Shown here: positions 1 through 9,151 of the stretch, in pieces | Numbering within the stretch: the first letter of the stretch is position 1 | Layout of the letters: each line of letters opens with the position of its first letter | Assembly: GCF_002013915.1 (NCBI RefSeq) | Contig: NZ_MBTF01000015.1 | Span: 1 to 64,000 of the forward strand | DNA length: 64,000 nt | Reading direction: 5' to 3' | Source of the DNA: Mucilaginibacter pedocola | GTDB lineage: Bacteria; Bacteroidota; Bacteroidia; Sphingobacteriales; Sphingobacteriaceae | The notes under the pieces: generated by a model | The model's database searches: none | Told to the model about the DNA's origin: nothing | The model's input: only the letters and a program-made list of their open reading frames with translations | Position numbers and translations under genes: made by a program

Positions 1-49
1 CTCCTATGTTTGTTACCAATTAATATAGCTAATAATTTTGTATTGAGTG

Positions 50-180
50 AAGGAGTATGAGAGCCGATTTGTGCTCAAACAACTCATGAAGTATGTTCTC
101 GCAAAGATACGGCCTCATGCTCTTTTGCCCATTGGAGTTTGAACAGAATGTAAGGCATACTGCATAGCGGTATAGCTTGG
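50..180 (+). ncRNA. Candidate IS110 bridge RNA region (5' flank)
   Basis: Two foldable segments precede the transposase. Bases 57-66 pair with 110-118 (one bulged A at 62) and enclose a 43-base loop. Bases 157-163 pair with 167-173 (one G-U pair) around the 3-base loop ATA, and 155-156 extend the stem against 175-176 with A174 bulged. In IS110-group elements the guide (bridge) RNA that pairs with target and donor is transcribed from the 5' noncoding end. The location and structure fit, but guide loops cannot be assigned without the element ends and the target site. Confidence 0.4.
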
Positions 181-244
181 ATATCCAACCAGGAGACAAA
201 ACGAAGATGGGTTATTCACTTATTAAAATAGATATTAACAGGTG

Positions 245-1279
245 ATGACAAGTGTTTTAAAGCAAGTTGCCGGCATTGATGTGGCACAAAAGGAATTAGT
301 AGTATCGTTAGGCAGGATAGGCAGCTCCCTTGAGAAGGATATTTACGCTTGTAAATCGTTCGCCAATAAAGAATCGGGCTTTAAGGCTATGCTGGTTTGG
401 GTAAGCAAGCATAGCGTAAACACTACCAGCGTAAGGTATGTGATGGAAGCCACCGGCGTTTACCATGAGAAGCTGGCGTACTACCTGTCCGACAACGGTT
501 ACGAGGTTAGCATAGTACTACCCAATAAGATCAGCAACCATATAAGGTCGCTGGATATCAAAACCATTACTGATAAAACTGCTTCAAGAGGCATTTGCGA
601 TTTCGGGCTTGGTACAAAACTGGAGGACTGGCAGCAACCGGAGAAGGGGTTCAAAACATTAAGGCAGTTAACCCGGGAAAGGGGGCAATTGATAGCAGAA
701 CGTACGGTGGCTAAGAACCAGCTGCACGCCGAGCAGGCAGAAGCATACCCTAACGAAAGGAGCGTAGCCAGGCTCAAAGATCGTATCGGGCTGTTCAACA
801 GCCAGGAAAAAGAAGTTAAAGAAGAGATCGATGCCCTGATAAAGCAAGATGCCGAATTGACTAAAAGAGTACGTACTATTACATCTATCCCCGGCGTAGG
901 GTGGCTTACGGCAGTTACCATCCTTGCAGAAACGAATGGCTTCAACCTGATCCGCAATAAAAGGCAACTGGTAGGGTATAGCGGGTTGGATGTAAAAGTT
1001 AAAGACTCGGGCACTTCGGTAAAAAGTAAGCCTCGTATATCCAAACGAGGGAACCGTTATTTACGGAAGGCAATGTATATGCCTGCATTAGCCGCTATAC
1101 GTAGCGACAAGCATTTCAAAGCAGTGTTTGTGAGGTTAGTATCTAAACATGGAATTAAAATGAAAGCGGCGGTAGCGGTGCAGAGGAAGTTATTAGAACT
1201 GGTTTACACCCTTTGGAAAACAGGCGAGAGGTACGACAGCCGCTACCTGCAAGTACAAAGCGAGGAAGCAACCTCATAA
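245..1279 (+). CDS. IS110 family transposase
   Basis: RNA-guided DEDD/serine recombinase of an IS110-type element. The N-terminal RuvC-like domain opens with GIDVAQKELVV, giving the first catalytic Asp, and continues with the VMEATGVYHEKL block. The C-terminal Tnp_20 domain has a helix-hairpin-helix (SIPGVGWLTAVTILAE), then LVGYSGLDVKVKDSGTS, which should carry the catalytic serine, and SKRGNRYLRKAMY. At about 344 residues it is full length, so the enzyme looks intact. ATG at 245 is preferred; a GTG lies one codon upstream. The long antisense frames across it are shadows. Whether it belongs to the IS110 or IS1111 subgroup is undecided, because both flanks fold. Confidence 0.93.
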   Translation: MTSVLKQVAGIDVAQKELVVSLGRIGSSLEKDIYACKSFANKESGFKAMLVWVSKHSVNTTSVRYVMEATGVYHEKLAYYLSDNGYEVSIVLPNKISNHIRSLDIKTITDKTASRGICDFGLGTKLEDWQQPEKGFKTLRQLTRERGQLIAERTVAKNQLHAEQAEAYPNERSVARLKDRIGLFNSQEKEVKEEIDALIKQDAELTKRVRTITSIPGVGWLTAVTILAETNGFNLIRNKRQLVGYSGLDVKVKDSGTSVKSKPRISKRGNRYLRKAMYMPALAAIRSDKHFKAVFVRLVSKHGIKMKAAVAVQRKLLELVYTLWKTGERYDSRYLQVQSEEATS

Positions 1280-1284
1280 AATAG

Positions 1285-1350
1285 TTAGGGTGGTTAAAGC
1301 TAAAGCCAACCACCCTAAACAGGCTGGCATAAAGCCGCCTTAGACAACAA
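1285..1350 (+). other. Two hairpins downstream of the IS110 transposase
   Basis: Bases 1285-1295 pair perfectly with 1308-1318 (11 bp, 12-base loop). A second stem just after it, aggc-t-ggc around ATAAA with gccgcct, has one bulged T (about 1320-1340). The first follows the stop codon by 5 bases and could terminate the transposase transcript, but no T-run follows it. In IS1111-type relatives the guide RNA is encoded on this side, so these may be part of an RNA. Confidence 0.45.
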
Positions 1351-1485
1351 AAGTAAAAAATCATTTGGTAATCAACACAGAATCTTTGCGGTTAATTAAC
1401 GACTATGTTGAACGACCAAACACCACCAAACTGTTAAAAATTGTTAAACGTTACGAATTTATCGTAGAATAACTAATTAAATAGT

Positions 1486-1493
1486 TATGTTTG
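1486..1493 (+). promoter_or_regulatory. Possible -7 box for the GLPGLI/receptor operon
   Basis: TATGTTTG fits the Bacteroidota -7 consensus TAnnTTTG and lies 50 bases before the ATG at 1543 in AT-rich sequence. No TTG is found at the expected 19-base spacing upstream, so the call rests on the -7 box alone. Confidence 0.35.
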
Positions 1494-1542
1494 TTTTGTA
1501 ATTACAATTCAGCCTTAATTTTTAACAAGATATCACAACATC

Positions 1543-2523
1543 ATGAGAAACCTTTTCCTCTTTTTAAGCTTCGGCATTATTATGCTGCAGGCCAGGGCAC
1601 AAAGCCCCGAAATGGCAAAAGCCACTGTGCGCTATAAGTTTTCGCACCTGCGCGATACCACCCAGAAGGATAAACCCTACACCGAGAACATGATACTGTT
1701 TTTGGGCCAAACCGCCAGCGCCTACAAAAGCTACGACCGCAAACTGCAGGATGCCTTAATGAAAAAACAGGTAGAGCAGCAAATGGCAGAGCAGAAGGGG
1801 AGCGGCAACGTAAATATTAAAGTAACCGGCGGCAGGCCAATTACCCGCTCGGAGATATACCAGTTCCCGGCGCAGAAAAAGATGATGCGCAAGGAGAACC
1901 TGATAACCCCATACCTGATAGAAGAACCGATGCCGACTATCGACTGGAAAATAACTACCGATACCGCAACTTTTGGCACTTTACTTTGCCAAAAAGCTAC
2001 CGGCCACTTTGGCGGGCGTGATTATACCGCCTGGTTTTGCCCCGACCTGCCCTTCCGCGCCGGTCCGTGGAAGCTGAACGGATTGCCGGGTTTAATTGTA
2101 GAAGCTTACGATACCAATAAAGAGGTAGAATTTAAATTCGACGGGATGGAACAGGTGGTAGCCTCTGAAAAACCTGCGGATGCAGCAAATACCCCTCCGC
2201 CGCCACCAAACCCCGATGGTGCCGTAATACGTATCAGCGGCCCGGATGATAACCAGGACCCTAACTTAATAGCCTTGCCTGCCAATGCGGTAAGGACATC
2301 GCAAAAAGAGTTTGATAAACTGCAGGCCGCTATGCGTAAAGACCCGCAAGCCTTTATGGCCGCTATGGGCGGCAGCGCAGGCAATGCGGGCAACATAGCA
2401 AGGTCTGCCCCGGGCGGTTCTGCAGGCTCCGGTCCTGTTGGGCAGATACGTTCGGTAAGTGTTAACGTAGGTGGCGCACCAAGCGTTATTAACAACCCAT
2501 TAGAGTTACCCGAAAAGAAATGA
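1543..2523 (+). CDS. GLPGLI family protein
   Basis: Secreted or periplasmic protein of the Bacteroidota-specific GLPGLI family; its biochemical function is unknown. A signal peptide covers about residues 1-19 (hydrophobic stretch ending at ARAQ). The family motif is visible as GPWKLNGLPGLIVEAYD near residue 180. The C-terminal part is unusually Pro/Gly/Ser rich, with a PPPPPNPDG stretch near 218 and glycine-rich sequence near 275-305, probably a flexible tail. The last bases overlap the next start (ATGA), so it is translationally coupled to the outer-membrane receptor. GLPGLI genes are typically found next to such receptors, suggesting a shared envelope or uptake role. Confidence 0.9.
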   Translation: MRNLFLFLSFGIIMLQARAQSPEMAKATVRYKFSHLRDTTQKDKPYTENMILFLGQTASAYKSYDRKLQDALMKKQVEQQMAEQKGSGNVNIKVTGGRPITRSEIYQFPAQKKMMRKENLITPYLIEEPMPTIDWKITTDTATFGTLLCQKATGHFGGRDYTAWFCPDLPFRAGPWKLNGLPGLIVEAYDTNKEVEFKFDGMEQVVASEKPADAANTPPPPPNPDGAVIRISGPDDNQDPNLIALPANAVRTSQKEFDKLQAAMRKDPQAFMAAMGGSAGNAGNIARSAPGGSAGSGPVGQIRSVSVNVGGAPSVINNPLELPEKK

Positions 2524-5180
2524 GCAGGCTATACAAAGGCGCGGTAGTATGCATTTTGTGTATGCTGTGCCACTGCTTTGCCTTTGCGCAAACCATAAAA
2601 GGCACGGTTACTGATAGCCTAGGTAAGGCGGTTTCATTTGCCGGCGTAAACCTTAAAAGCGGGAGCCTTATTGTTGCCTACACTAATACCAACGATAAAG
2701 GTGCCTATGCGCTGGCCATCCCCGCTAACGCCGACAAGGCCAACCTGCAGGTAGAGATAAGCAGTATGGGCTTTAAAAAAGCAAGTCAAAAAGTGACTGA
2801 TGTGGCGGCGGCTTATAACTTTACGCTGTCGCCCGCTTTTAACCAATTAAAAACGGTTACTATTAAGGATAAAAACCCGCGGCTGAAAGTGCACGGCGAC
2901 ACCATCGACTACAAGGTATCTGAATACAGCAGCGCTAACGACCGCGTGATAGGCGATGTGATAAAGAAGATGCCGGGCATTGCTGTAGAGAAGGATGGTA
3001 AGATAAGTTACAATGGTAAGTCGATATCGGGTTTGTACATTGGCGGCGATAATTTGTTGGATGATAAGTATAACGTAGCTACCAATTCTATCCCCCATGG
3101 CGTGGTTGATAAGGTGCAGGTGATGGAGAACCACCAGCCCGTAAAAATGTTGAAGGATAAGGTGGTGAGCGAGGACGTGGCCCTGAACCTGAGCATTAAA
3201 AAAGATGCAAAAATGCAATTGGTGGGCCAGGAAACCCTTGGCGGCGGGCTGCCCGATAAGTACTATGCCGACATTAACGCCATGATGTTTAAGGATAAGT
3301 ACAAGGCCATCAACTATATCAAGGCTAATAACACCAGTTTTGATGTAGCGGGCGACCTGGTATCGCATAATGGCGGCCCTTTTGCCAGCCGCGATAACGA
3401 TAAGCCTGCTACCGTATTGTCTTTAGGCACAGCCGGCGACCCGAACCTGCCGAGCAACCGCTACCTGTTCAATAAGGCGGGTATCATCAACCTGAACAAT
3501 TTGGTGAACGTAGAGAAGGATGTGCAATTGCGGGCCAACCTATCGTACCTGCACGATACCCAGAAACAGAATTACACCAAATTCAGCGAGTTTTATTTGC
3601 CTAACGATACTATACGCTATACCGAAACCCAGACCAACCGCCGCCGTCCCGACTATATGCATGCGCAATTGGGTTTGAATATTAATAAATCGAAGTTTTT
3701 CCTGTCGGATTATTTCAGCGCCGATTACAGCAAAAATACAGGCTACTCGGCATTGGTAACCAACGGCACGCCCGTTAACCAGGTTTTTAAGGATAACCTG
3801 ATGGATATTACCAACGAGTTCAATTACATGAAAACCTTAAAAACGAACATCATCGAACTCTACAGCTACCTTAACCGCAGTACCGAACCCGAGAACCGTG
3901 TGATAGAACCCAACCTGAATCCGGATATATTCAACAACAACTTGGCTTACAAGCAGCTTACCCAAACCGTTGATGTACCCAGCTGGTACACCAACAACTA
4001 TATAGGTTATAAAATACCGGGCAACTCGGTTACGCAAACTTATCGGGCGGGTTTCAGCCTTCAATCGCAAACCCTAAACTCGGCATTGAACATTACGCAG
4101 CTGAATAACACCACCACCTTGGTGAGCGATAGCGCCCTGAATAATTTAGACTGGAGCCGCAGGCGTGTTTATGCCGAAGCCGGTTACGATCTCCCCGGTA
4201 CTATCTGGAAGGTGAATGTGAGCCTGCCGGTAAACTACTTAGGCATTAATTATAAAGATGCCAATTACCGATTGGATAAAAGCCTGAACCGCCTTTATTT
4301 TAACCCGAGGCTATACGTTAAATACCAAAGCGGGATAGAGAATTACTTTACGCTGGGCTACAATTTCCGCAATGATATCGGCAACATCCAGGACGTGTTC
4401 AACGGCTACATCCTGAAAAACTACCGCAGCCTTTACGCCAACAATGCCGACTTGACCGAACGTAAAACGCAAGCTGCCAGCCTGGGCTTTAATTACCGCA
4501 AAGCCATTACGCTGTTCTTCTTCAGCCTGAATGCATCGTACAGCCACCAGGATGCCAACAACATTGCATCCAGTGTGCTTACCAATAATATTCAGCAGCG
4601 GATAGTACTGCCGTTCGATAACAACATCGATTCGTGGGCATTGGCAGGGAGTATCAGCAAGTACTCTTTTGCATGGCGCACTACATTTAGCGCAGGTGCG
4701 GCGGTGCAAACCACCAAACTTAACCAGATACAAAACGGTATCATTCTGCCTTATAATACCATCGGCACAGCGGTAACATTTGGGGCAGATACTAAGGTGA
4801 GCGGCCGTATCAATACCAGCTACAAGGCAAACTACAACCAAACCACCAGCCGCTCATCGGCTGTAGCGGGTAGCAGCCGGGTAAGGCAACTATTCCAGCA
4901 GGCATCGGTAAACTATAATCCCTTCGGTAACCTGTTCGCCACAGTAGCAGCCGACCATTATTACACCCGCCAGCAGGATAACGACTTTAAATACATCTTC
5001 GCCGATGCTACGTTGAAGTACAAATTCAACAAAATAAAATCAGACCTGGAGCTGACAGCCCAAAACCTGTTCAACACCAAACGGTACGATGCATTGTACC
5101 TATCGGCAAACACGCTGACATCAAGCAGCTACGCCATACCCGGCAGATTTTTGTTGGTGAAGTTTACGTTTAATATTTGA
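2520..5180 (+). CDS. Outer-membrane beta-barrel receptor with carboxypeptidase-like N-domain (TonB-dependent type)
   Basis: Large outer-membrane protein of 886 residues. After a signal peptide (about residues 1-24) comes a carboxypeptidase-regulatory-like beta-sandwich starting at TIKGTVTDSLGKAVSF (about 25-105). A plug-like domain follows (about 120-230, including VIGDVIKKMPGIAVEKDGKISYNGK). The rest alternates aromatic and polar residues as in a beta-barrel and ends in FTFNI, the terminal aromatic strand typical of barrel insertion. It matches the receptors paired with GLPGLI proteins rather than SusC, since no SusD partner is present. The start overlaps the GLPGLI stop by 4 bases. The substrate cannot be told from sequence. 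Confidence 0.88.
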   Translation: MSRLYKGAVVCILCMLCHCFAFAQTIKGTVTDSLGKAVSFAGVNLKSGSLIVAYTNTNDKGAYALAIPANADKANLQVEISSMGFKKASQKVTDVAAAYNFTLSPAFNQLKTVTIKDKNPRLKVHGDTIDYKVSEYSSANDRVIGDVIKKMPGIAVEKDGKISYNGKSISGLYIGGDNLLDDKYNVATNSIPHGVVDKVQVMENHQPVKMLKDKVVSEDVALNLSIKKDAKMQLVGQETLGGGLPDKYYADINAMMFKDKYKAINYIKANNTSFDVAGDLVSHNGGPFASRDNDKPATVLSLGTAGDPNLPSNRYLFNKAGIINLNNLVNVEKDVQLRANLSYLHDTQKQNYTKFSEFYLPNDTIRYTETQTNRRRPDYMHAQLGLNINKSKFFLSDYFSADYSKNTGYSALVTNGTPVNQVFKDNLMDITNEFNYMKTLKTNIIELYSYLNRSTEPENRVIEPNLNPDIFNNNLAYKQLTQTVDVPSWYTNNYIGYKIPGNSVTQTYRAGFSLQSQTLNSALNITQLNNTTTLVSDSALNNLDWSRRRVYAEAGYDLPGTIWKVNVSLPVNYLGINYKDANYRLDKSLNRLYFNPRLYVKYQSGIENYFTLGYNFRNDIGNIQDVFNGYILKNYRSLYANNADLTERKTQAASLGFNYRKAITLFFFSLNASYSHQDANNIASSVLTNNIQQRIVLPFDNNIDSWALAGSISKYSFAWRTTFSAGAAVQTTKLNQIQNGIILPYNTIGTAVTFGADTKVSGRINTSYKANYNQTTSRSSAVAGSSRVRQLFQQASVNYNPFGNLFATVAADHYYTRQQDNDFKYIFADATLKYKFNKIKSDLELTAQNLFNTKRYDALYLSANTLTSSSYAIPGRFLLVKFTFNI

Positions 5181-5242
5181 GGGGGGGAGGATTTTACCAC
5201 AAAGCGCGCAAAGAAAAAACACAAAGAACCACAAAGGGAGTT

Positions 5243-5353
5243 AACACGAATTGATTCTAATTGTATCGAATTTCACGAATTTTTATTGTGCTTCTGAATT
5301 GAGAATAACAGCCTTGATTTGTAAAATTTGAATTAATTCGCGGAATTCGTGTT
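5243..5353. repeat. Palindromic repeat with arms AACACGAATT/AATTCGTGTT
   Basis: Bases 5243-5252 are the exact inverted complement of 5344-5353, and the interior holds degenerate copies of the same motif (TTTCACGAATTTTT, AATTAATTCGCGGAATTC). It occupies most of the space between the receptor gene and the tldE terminator and is preceded by an A-rich ACAAAG-type repeat (about 5195-5240). It resembles a small non-coding mobile repeat. Confidence 0.7.
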
Positions 5354-5364
5354 CACTCATTTTT

Positions 5365-5408
5365 AGTAAAAAAGGGCGCAAAATTGATTCCTCAACTTTG
5401 CGCCCTTT
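5365..5408 (-). terminator. Intrinsic terminator of the tldD1-tldE1 operon
   Basis: Bases 5371-5382 pair with 5397-5408 (12 bp, 14-base loop, core GGGCGC). Read on the minus strand it lies about 30 bases past the tldE1 stop and runs into a T-tract, as expected for a factor-independent terminator. Confidence 0.8.
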
Positions 5409-5440
5409 GCGTTTAAATAGCCATAGCTGCTAACCAACTA

Positions 5441-6778
5441 CTATATCGCATCTGATAACGACGAGAACGTAAACTCCTTTATCCGCATAGGCGGTATCAT
5501 GGCGTTTTGGCTGCTCTCGCCACTTACAGTGCGTTCGGGTATGCCAAGGGCATCCAGGTTGTTCAGCATAATTACCGGGCTTTCGTTAAAGCGCAGGTTT
5601 TTTATAGGGAATTTTATCTGCCCGTTCTCAATGTAAAAAGTACCATCGCGGGTAAGGCCGGTGTATAGCAGTGTTTGCGGGTCAACCGTGCGGATGTACC
5701 ATAGGCGGGTTACCAGTATGCCTTTGTCGGTGCCTTTTATCAGTTCGTCTAAGGTTTGGGTGCCGCCATCCATAATAATATTGCCCGGGTAGGGGATAGG
5801 TGCAACGCCTTTCTTTTGCGCCCAATAGCGCGAATAGGTAAGGTTTTTAACAACGCCTTTTTCTATCCAGCTGCGTTTTACCTGCGGTTGCCCGTCGCCG
5901 CTCCAGCTGCTGCTGGGGAGTTCGGGGTTCCATGGGTCGGTGTAAATGTTTATGCGTTCGTCAACCAGTTTTTCGCCCAGTTTGGTTTTGCCGCCGGGTT
6001 TGCTCAAAAAGCTGCGCCCTTCGTCGGCGCTGCGGGCATCAAGCCCGCCGTACAGTTGCTCCAACAATACAATACCTGCCGCAGGCTCTAATATCACGGT
6101 GTATTTACCCGGCTCAATAGCACGTGCATTTGCCGAACCGCTTGCTTTTTTGGCAGCAATTTTGGTAAAGGCCAGCGTATCCATTTTGGCTACATCGTTA
6201 AAACCTTTTGTGCTGTAGCCCGAGCCCTGGCTGTCTGCCGTGCGGAGCGTTACCGAAAAGTTGATATCGGTAGAGGTATCATAAGCAAATAAACCGTGCG
6301 AGTTCATCATGGCGGAAAAGCCTGCGCTGTTTTGCAGGAAGCCTGCTGCGGTTAGTTTGTTTTGCTTGGCCACATCAAGGCTTTGCGCAACCATGGTGGT
6401 GCGTTGTGCCGGTGTTATGGCAGCCGTGGCCGGTTCGAAGGTTTTCGACTTTGGCTGGTAAGTTTGCGGGCCTAAAAAAGGCATGTACTCGGGGTTCTCG
6501 GGTGCCAGTTTGGCCAGCTCTTCCGAGCGTTTTACGGCTGCGGAAATGGCTTCATCGGTATACTCATTTAGGGTAACTATGCCCAAACGTTTACCAAAGG
6601 CCGATGATATGGCCATGCTGGTAGAACTTAACGAACCACTGGTAGATACCGAGTTGCGGGCATAACGGATATTGGCCGAATCGGAACCGTTGAGGCTCAC
6701 CTCGCATTCGTCGGCTTTGGAGTAGCTAAGCGCTTTTTTCAGTATCGCTTTGCATTCGTCTTCAGTTAAAATGGCCAT
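5441..6778 (-). CDS. TldE/PmbA-like protease subunit, copy 1
   Basis: Partner subunit of the TldD/TldE (PmbA) metalloprotease, which in enterobacteria trims modified peptides such as pro-microcin B17 and degrades unfolded antitoxin. The 445-residue length and order of motifs fit: N-terminal KADECEVSLNGSDSANIRYARN, middle GKYTVILEPAAGIVLLEQL, and C-terminal LTRDGTFYIENGQI with FNESPVIMLNNLDALG. Like known TldE it lacks the HExxxH zinc motif, so catalysis should come from TldD. No signal peptide is visible. It begins 3 bases after the tldD1 stop, clearly co-transcribed. It is paralogous to the TldE at 19729-21060, though less conserved than the two TldD copies are. Confidence 0.88.
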   Translation of the reverse strand: MAILTEDECKAILKKALSYSKADECEVSLNGSDSANIRYARNSVSTSGSLSSTSMAISSAFGKRLGIVTLNEYTDEAISAAVKRSEELAKLAPENPEYMPFLGPQTYQPKSKTFEPATAAITPAQRTTMVAQSLDVAKQNKLTAAGFLQNSAGFSAMMNSHGLFAYDTSTDINFSVTLRTADSQGSGYSTKGFNDVAKMDTLAFTKIAAKKASGSANARAIEPGKYTVILEPAAGIVLLEQLYGGLDARSADEGRSFLSKPGGKTKLGEKLVDERINIYTDPWNPELPSSSWSGDGQPQVKRSWIEKGVVKNLTYSRYWAQKKGVAPIPYPGNIIMDGGTQTLDELIKGTDKGILVTRLWYIRTVDPQTLLYTGLTRDGTFYIENGQIKFPIKNLRFNESPVIMLNNLDALGIPERTVSGESSQNAMIPPMRIKEFTFSSLSDAI

Positions 6779-6781
6779 ATC

Positions 6782-8416
6782 TTAAATTTTTCTTGCTGTG
6801 TTAATTACGTTAACCCCTTTGAACAGGGCAGTTGATGAACCATGAGATACCGCGCTGGCTTGCATAGGCTGCCCCTTACCGTCGAAGAACGAGCCGCCCA
6901 AACGGTAATCGTTTTTATCGCAAACGGCTGCGCAGCTATTCCAAAACTCCTGCGTATTGGCTTGGTAGGCAACATCGTTTAACATGCCTACTATTTTGCC
7001 ATTCTTTATCTCGTAATAAAGCTGCCCGCTAAACTGGAAGTTGTAGCGCTGCTGGTCGATAGAGAAAGAACTGTCGCCAATAATGTAAATACCTTTCTCC
7101 ACTTTGCTTATCATTTGCTCAACATTCAGCGGCGTTTTGCCCGGTTGCAGCGATATGTTTGGCATACGCTGGAATTGTACGTCCTGCCAGCTTTGCGAGT
7201 AGCAGCAGCCCTGCGATTCTTTAAGGCCGATGATGTGCGCCTGGTCGCGGATGGCCTGGTAGTTTACCAGTATACCATCTTTAATAATATCCCACTGTTT
7301 GGCACCTACGCCTTCATCATCATACCCAACGGCACCCAGCGAACCGGGTTGCAGTTTATCGGCAACAATATTTACATGCTCGCTGCCGAACTTGAATTTT
7401 TTCGATTCCCATTTATCCAGCGTCAAAAAGCTGGTGCCGGCAAAGTTGGCTTCGTAACCCAACACACGGTCAAGCTCCGATGGATGCCCTACCGATTCGT
7501 GGATGGTGAGCCACAGGTGGCTTGGGTCTAATACCAGGTCGTATTTGCCCGGCTCTACCGTTTTTGCTTTCAGCTTTTGGGCCGCCTGTAATGCTGCAGC
7601 GGCCGCATCTTCGTGCATATCATAGCGGTCGCGGTAAAGGGTGGTTTGGCTTTTTATTTTATCGCTATCGCGGGGTATCAAATATTCGTAACCCATACCG
7701 CGTGGAGCACTCAGGGCGCTTCGGGTTTCGAACTTGCCGGTTTTCTCGTCGATCTTGGTAACACCGAAGATAGGCCAAATGCGGTGGATATCCTGATCGA
7801 TGTATGAGCCATCGGTACTGGCAAAGTATTTCTGTTCGTTCACAAAAAAGAGTACCGAGTTTACATAGTTAGCACCATTTTTAAAGGCCGCCTCGTTTAC
7901 GGATAGCAGGAGGTCTGTTTTCTCCTTCATCGGCACCTCAAAAGCATTCTTTTCGATAGGTGTTTTCCAGCTTACTTCGCCATAGCCTTTTTGAGGGGCC
8001 AATTGCACCGGGTCGCTTTGTATACGGGCGTTCTCTTTGGCAATAGCAACGGCGGTTTCGGCGGCGCGGGCAATACTGTCGTTATCCAGTTTATCAGTTG
8101 CGGCAAAGCCCCAGCAGCCATTGGCAATAACACGGATGCCCATGCCATAGCTTTCGGTATCCACAACGTTCTCGATGTTGTGGTCGCGGGTAACAACAAA
8201 CTGGTTAAGGTAACGGCCAATGCGGGCATCGGTATAGGTGGCACCTTTGCTGCGGGCGGCGTTGAGGGCAACATCGGCCATGCGTTTTTTCAGGGCCACA
8301 TCCACATCGCGCATGCGTGTGCCGGGTACCACAGGGCTGCCCATGGCAGTAAACCTGCTAAGCATGGATGCGCTGATGCCCATGCCGGTAAGGTAGAGGA
8401 AATCTTTTCTTTTCAA
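6782..8416 (-). CDS. tldD: TldD-like zinc metalloprotease with Tat-like leader, copy 1
   Basis: Catalytic subunit of a TldD/TldE peptidase. The zinc motif HESVGH (HExxxH) starts near residue 306, followed by the conserved SELDRVLGYEANFAGTSF block, GSLGAVGYDDEGVGAKQWD and a Cys-rich ESQGCCYSQSW segment. At 544 residues it is longer than enterobacterial TldD (about 480) because of an N-terminal leader KRKDFLYLTGMGISASML, which resembles a twin-arginine leader with K-R-K in place of R-R. That would place it outside the cytoplasm; this is inference. It is very similar to the copy at 18088-19725, with long identical stretches by eye. Confidence 0.9.
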   Translation of the reverse strand: MKRKDFLYLTGMGISASMLSRFTAMGSPVVPGTRMRDVDVALKKRMADVALNAARSKGATYTDARIGRYLNQFVVTRDHNIENVVDTESYGMGIRVIANGCWGFAATDKLDNDSIARAAETAVAIAKENARIQSDPVQLAPQKGYGEVSWKTPIEKNAFEVPMKEKTDLLLSVNEAAFKNGANYVNSVLFFVNEQKYFASTDGSYIDQDIHRIWPIFGVTKIDEKTGKFETRSALSAPRGMGYEYLIPRDSDKIKSQTTLYRDRYDMHEDAAAAALQAAQKLKAKTVEPGKYDLVLDPSHLWLTIHESVGHPSELDRVLGYEANFAGTSFLTLDKWESKKFKFGSEHVNIVADKLQPGSLGAVGYDDEGVGAKQWDIIKDGILVNYQAIRDQAHIIGLKESQGCCYSQSWQDVQFQRMPNISLQPGKTPLNVEQMISKVEKGIYIIGDSSFSIDQQRYNFQFSGQLYYEIKNGKIVGMLNDVAYQANTQEFWNSCAAVCDKNDYRLGGSFFDGKGQPMQASAVSHGSSTALFKGVNVINTARKI

Positions 8417-8482
8417 GGCGGTACGTTTATTTGCCTAATATAGGCAAAGCCGCCGAAGAATTTACAACAAACAGAAGTATTG

Positions 8483-9112
8483 TTACACGTCGCGGCGTAT
8501 CACGTAGGTTTTGGCCAGCATATCGTGCCAGCCCTGGCGGCGCTCGCTCCAAAGTATGGGCAGGTACCCAATACCTAAAACAAACGACCATAATATCTTA
8601 GTGAAATTACGTACCAGTGCCCTGCCCACGCTCAGGCGGCGGCCATCAGCATCTACCACGGCCAGCTTACAAAGCATTTTGCCAATGCTGCCCCTCATAG
8701 GCGTACTTTCGCAAAGCGTATTATAAAGCGCGAATACCGCGGTTAAGAGTAAATTTAGTTGCAGGCGCTGCATCTTCTGCTCCACAGTAATAGTAGTGCT
8801 GGTGAAAAGCGTTGCCATTTGCTCTAAATAATCAGAAGCTAACAAGGCGATAGCGAAGCCAAGGATGATAGAATCGATAAGATAGGCCAGCAGCCTTACC
8901 CAAAAACTGGCCAGGTTACCTTCGGTAGGGAAGTAAATGCCTTGCGCCTCGAAGTATTCAAAAAATTCCGATACGTACGATGCTTCCTGCCATTCGTCGC
9001 TGCCGGGTACCAGTATCATGGTATCCACATCCAGGTGTTGCTGAAACATTTCCTGTAGCGTAAATGGCCCTGTTTGCTGCCCGTTCTCCCGTATATAATA
9101 GCTATCGTTCAT
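8483..9112 (-). CDS. GYF_2-RDD membrane protein
   Basis: The N-terminal 55 residues form a GYF_2-type domain (YYIRENGQQTGPFTLQEMFQQ), a small cytosolic module also called DUF4339. An RDD domain of about 140 residues follows (FWVRLLAYLIDSIILGFAIALL), with the Arg and Asp that name the family and two to three membrane segments. Function is unknown; some RDD proteins have been linked to ion transport or membrane insertion. ATG at 9112 is preferred over an upstream TTG. It lies directly upstream of tldD1 on the same strand with a 66-base gap, so it could share that transcript. Confidence 0.85.
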   Translation of the reverse strand: MNDSYYIRENGQQTGPFTLQEMFQQHLDVDTMILVPGSDEWQEASYVSEFFEYFEAQGIYFPTEGNLASFWVRLLAYLIDSIILGFAIALLASDYLEQMATLFTSTTITVEQKMQRLQLNLLLTAVFALYNTLCESTPMRGSIGKMLCKLAVVDADGRRLSVGRALVRNFTKILWSFVLGIGYLPILWSERRQGWHDMLAKTYVIRRDV

Positions 9113-9151
9113 CTGCAAATTTTGTGCACAGCAAACATACTCAATACCTGT

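Larger units (their letters stand above)
1..1375 (+). mobile_element. IS110-family insertion sequence (ends not resolved)
   Basis: A single DEDD-type transposase gene occupies 245-1279, with about 240 noncoding bases before it and roughly 100 structured bases after it, which is the IS110 layout. This family makes no target-site duplication and usually lacks clear terminal inverted repeats, so I cannot fix the boundaries. The left end may lie at or before base 1. The right end is put near 1375 only because the structured sequence stops there and AT-rich promoter-like sequence begins. The element sits upstream of the GLPGLI/receptor operon and does not visibly break a gene. Confidence 0.6.

Noticed and set aside
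499..1044. A 181-codon antisense frame inside the IS110 transposase gene
   Set aside because: Shadow of the transposase; no start signal and low-complexity Ser/Leu-rich translation.
5756..6218. Overlapping plus-strand frames opposite tldE1
   Set aside because: All lie within the tldE1 coding region, are Ala/Arg-rich in composition and have no family resemblance.
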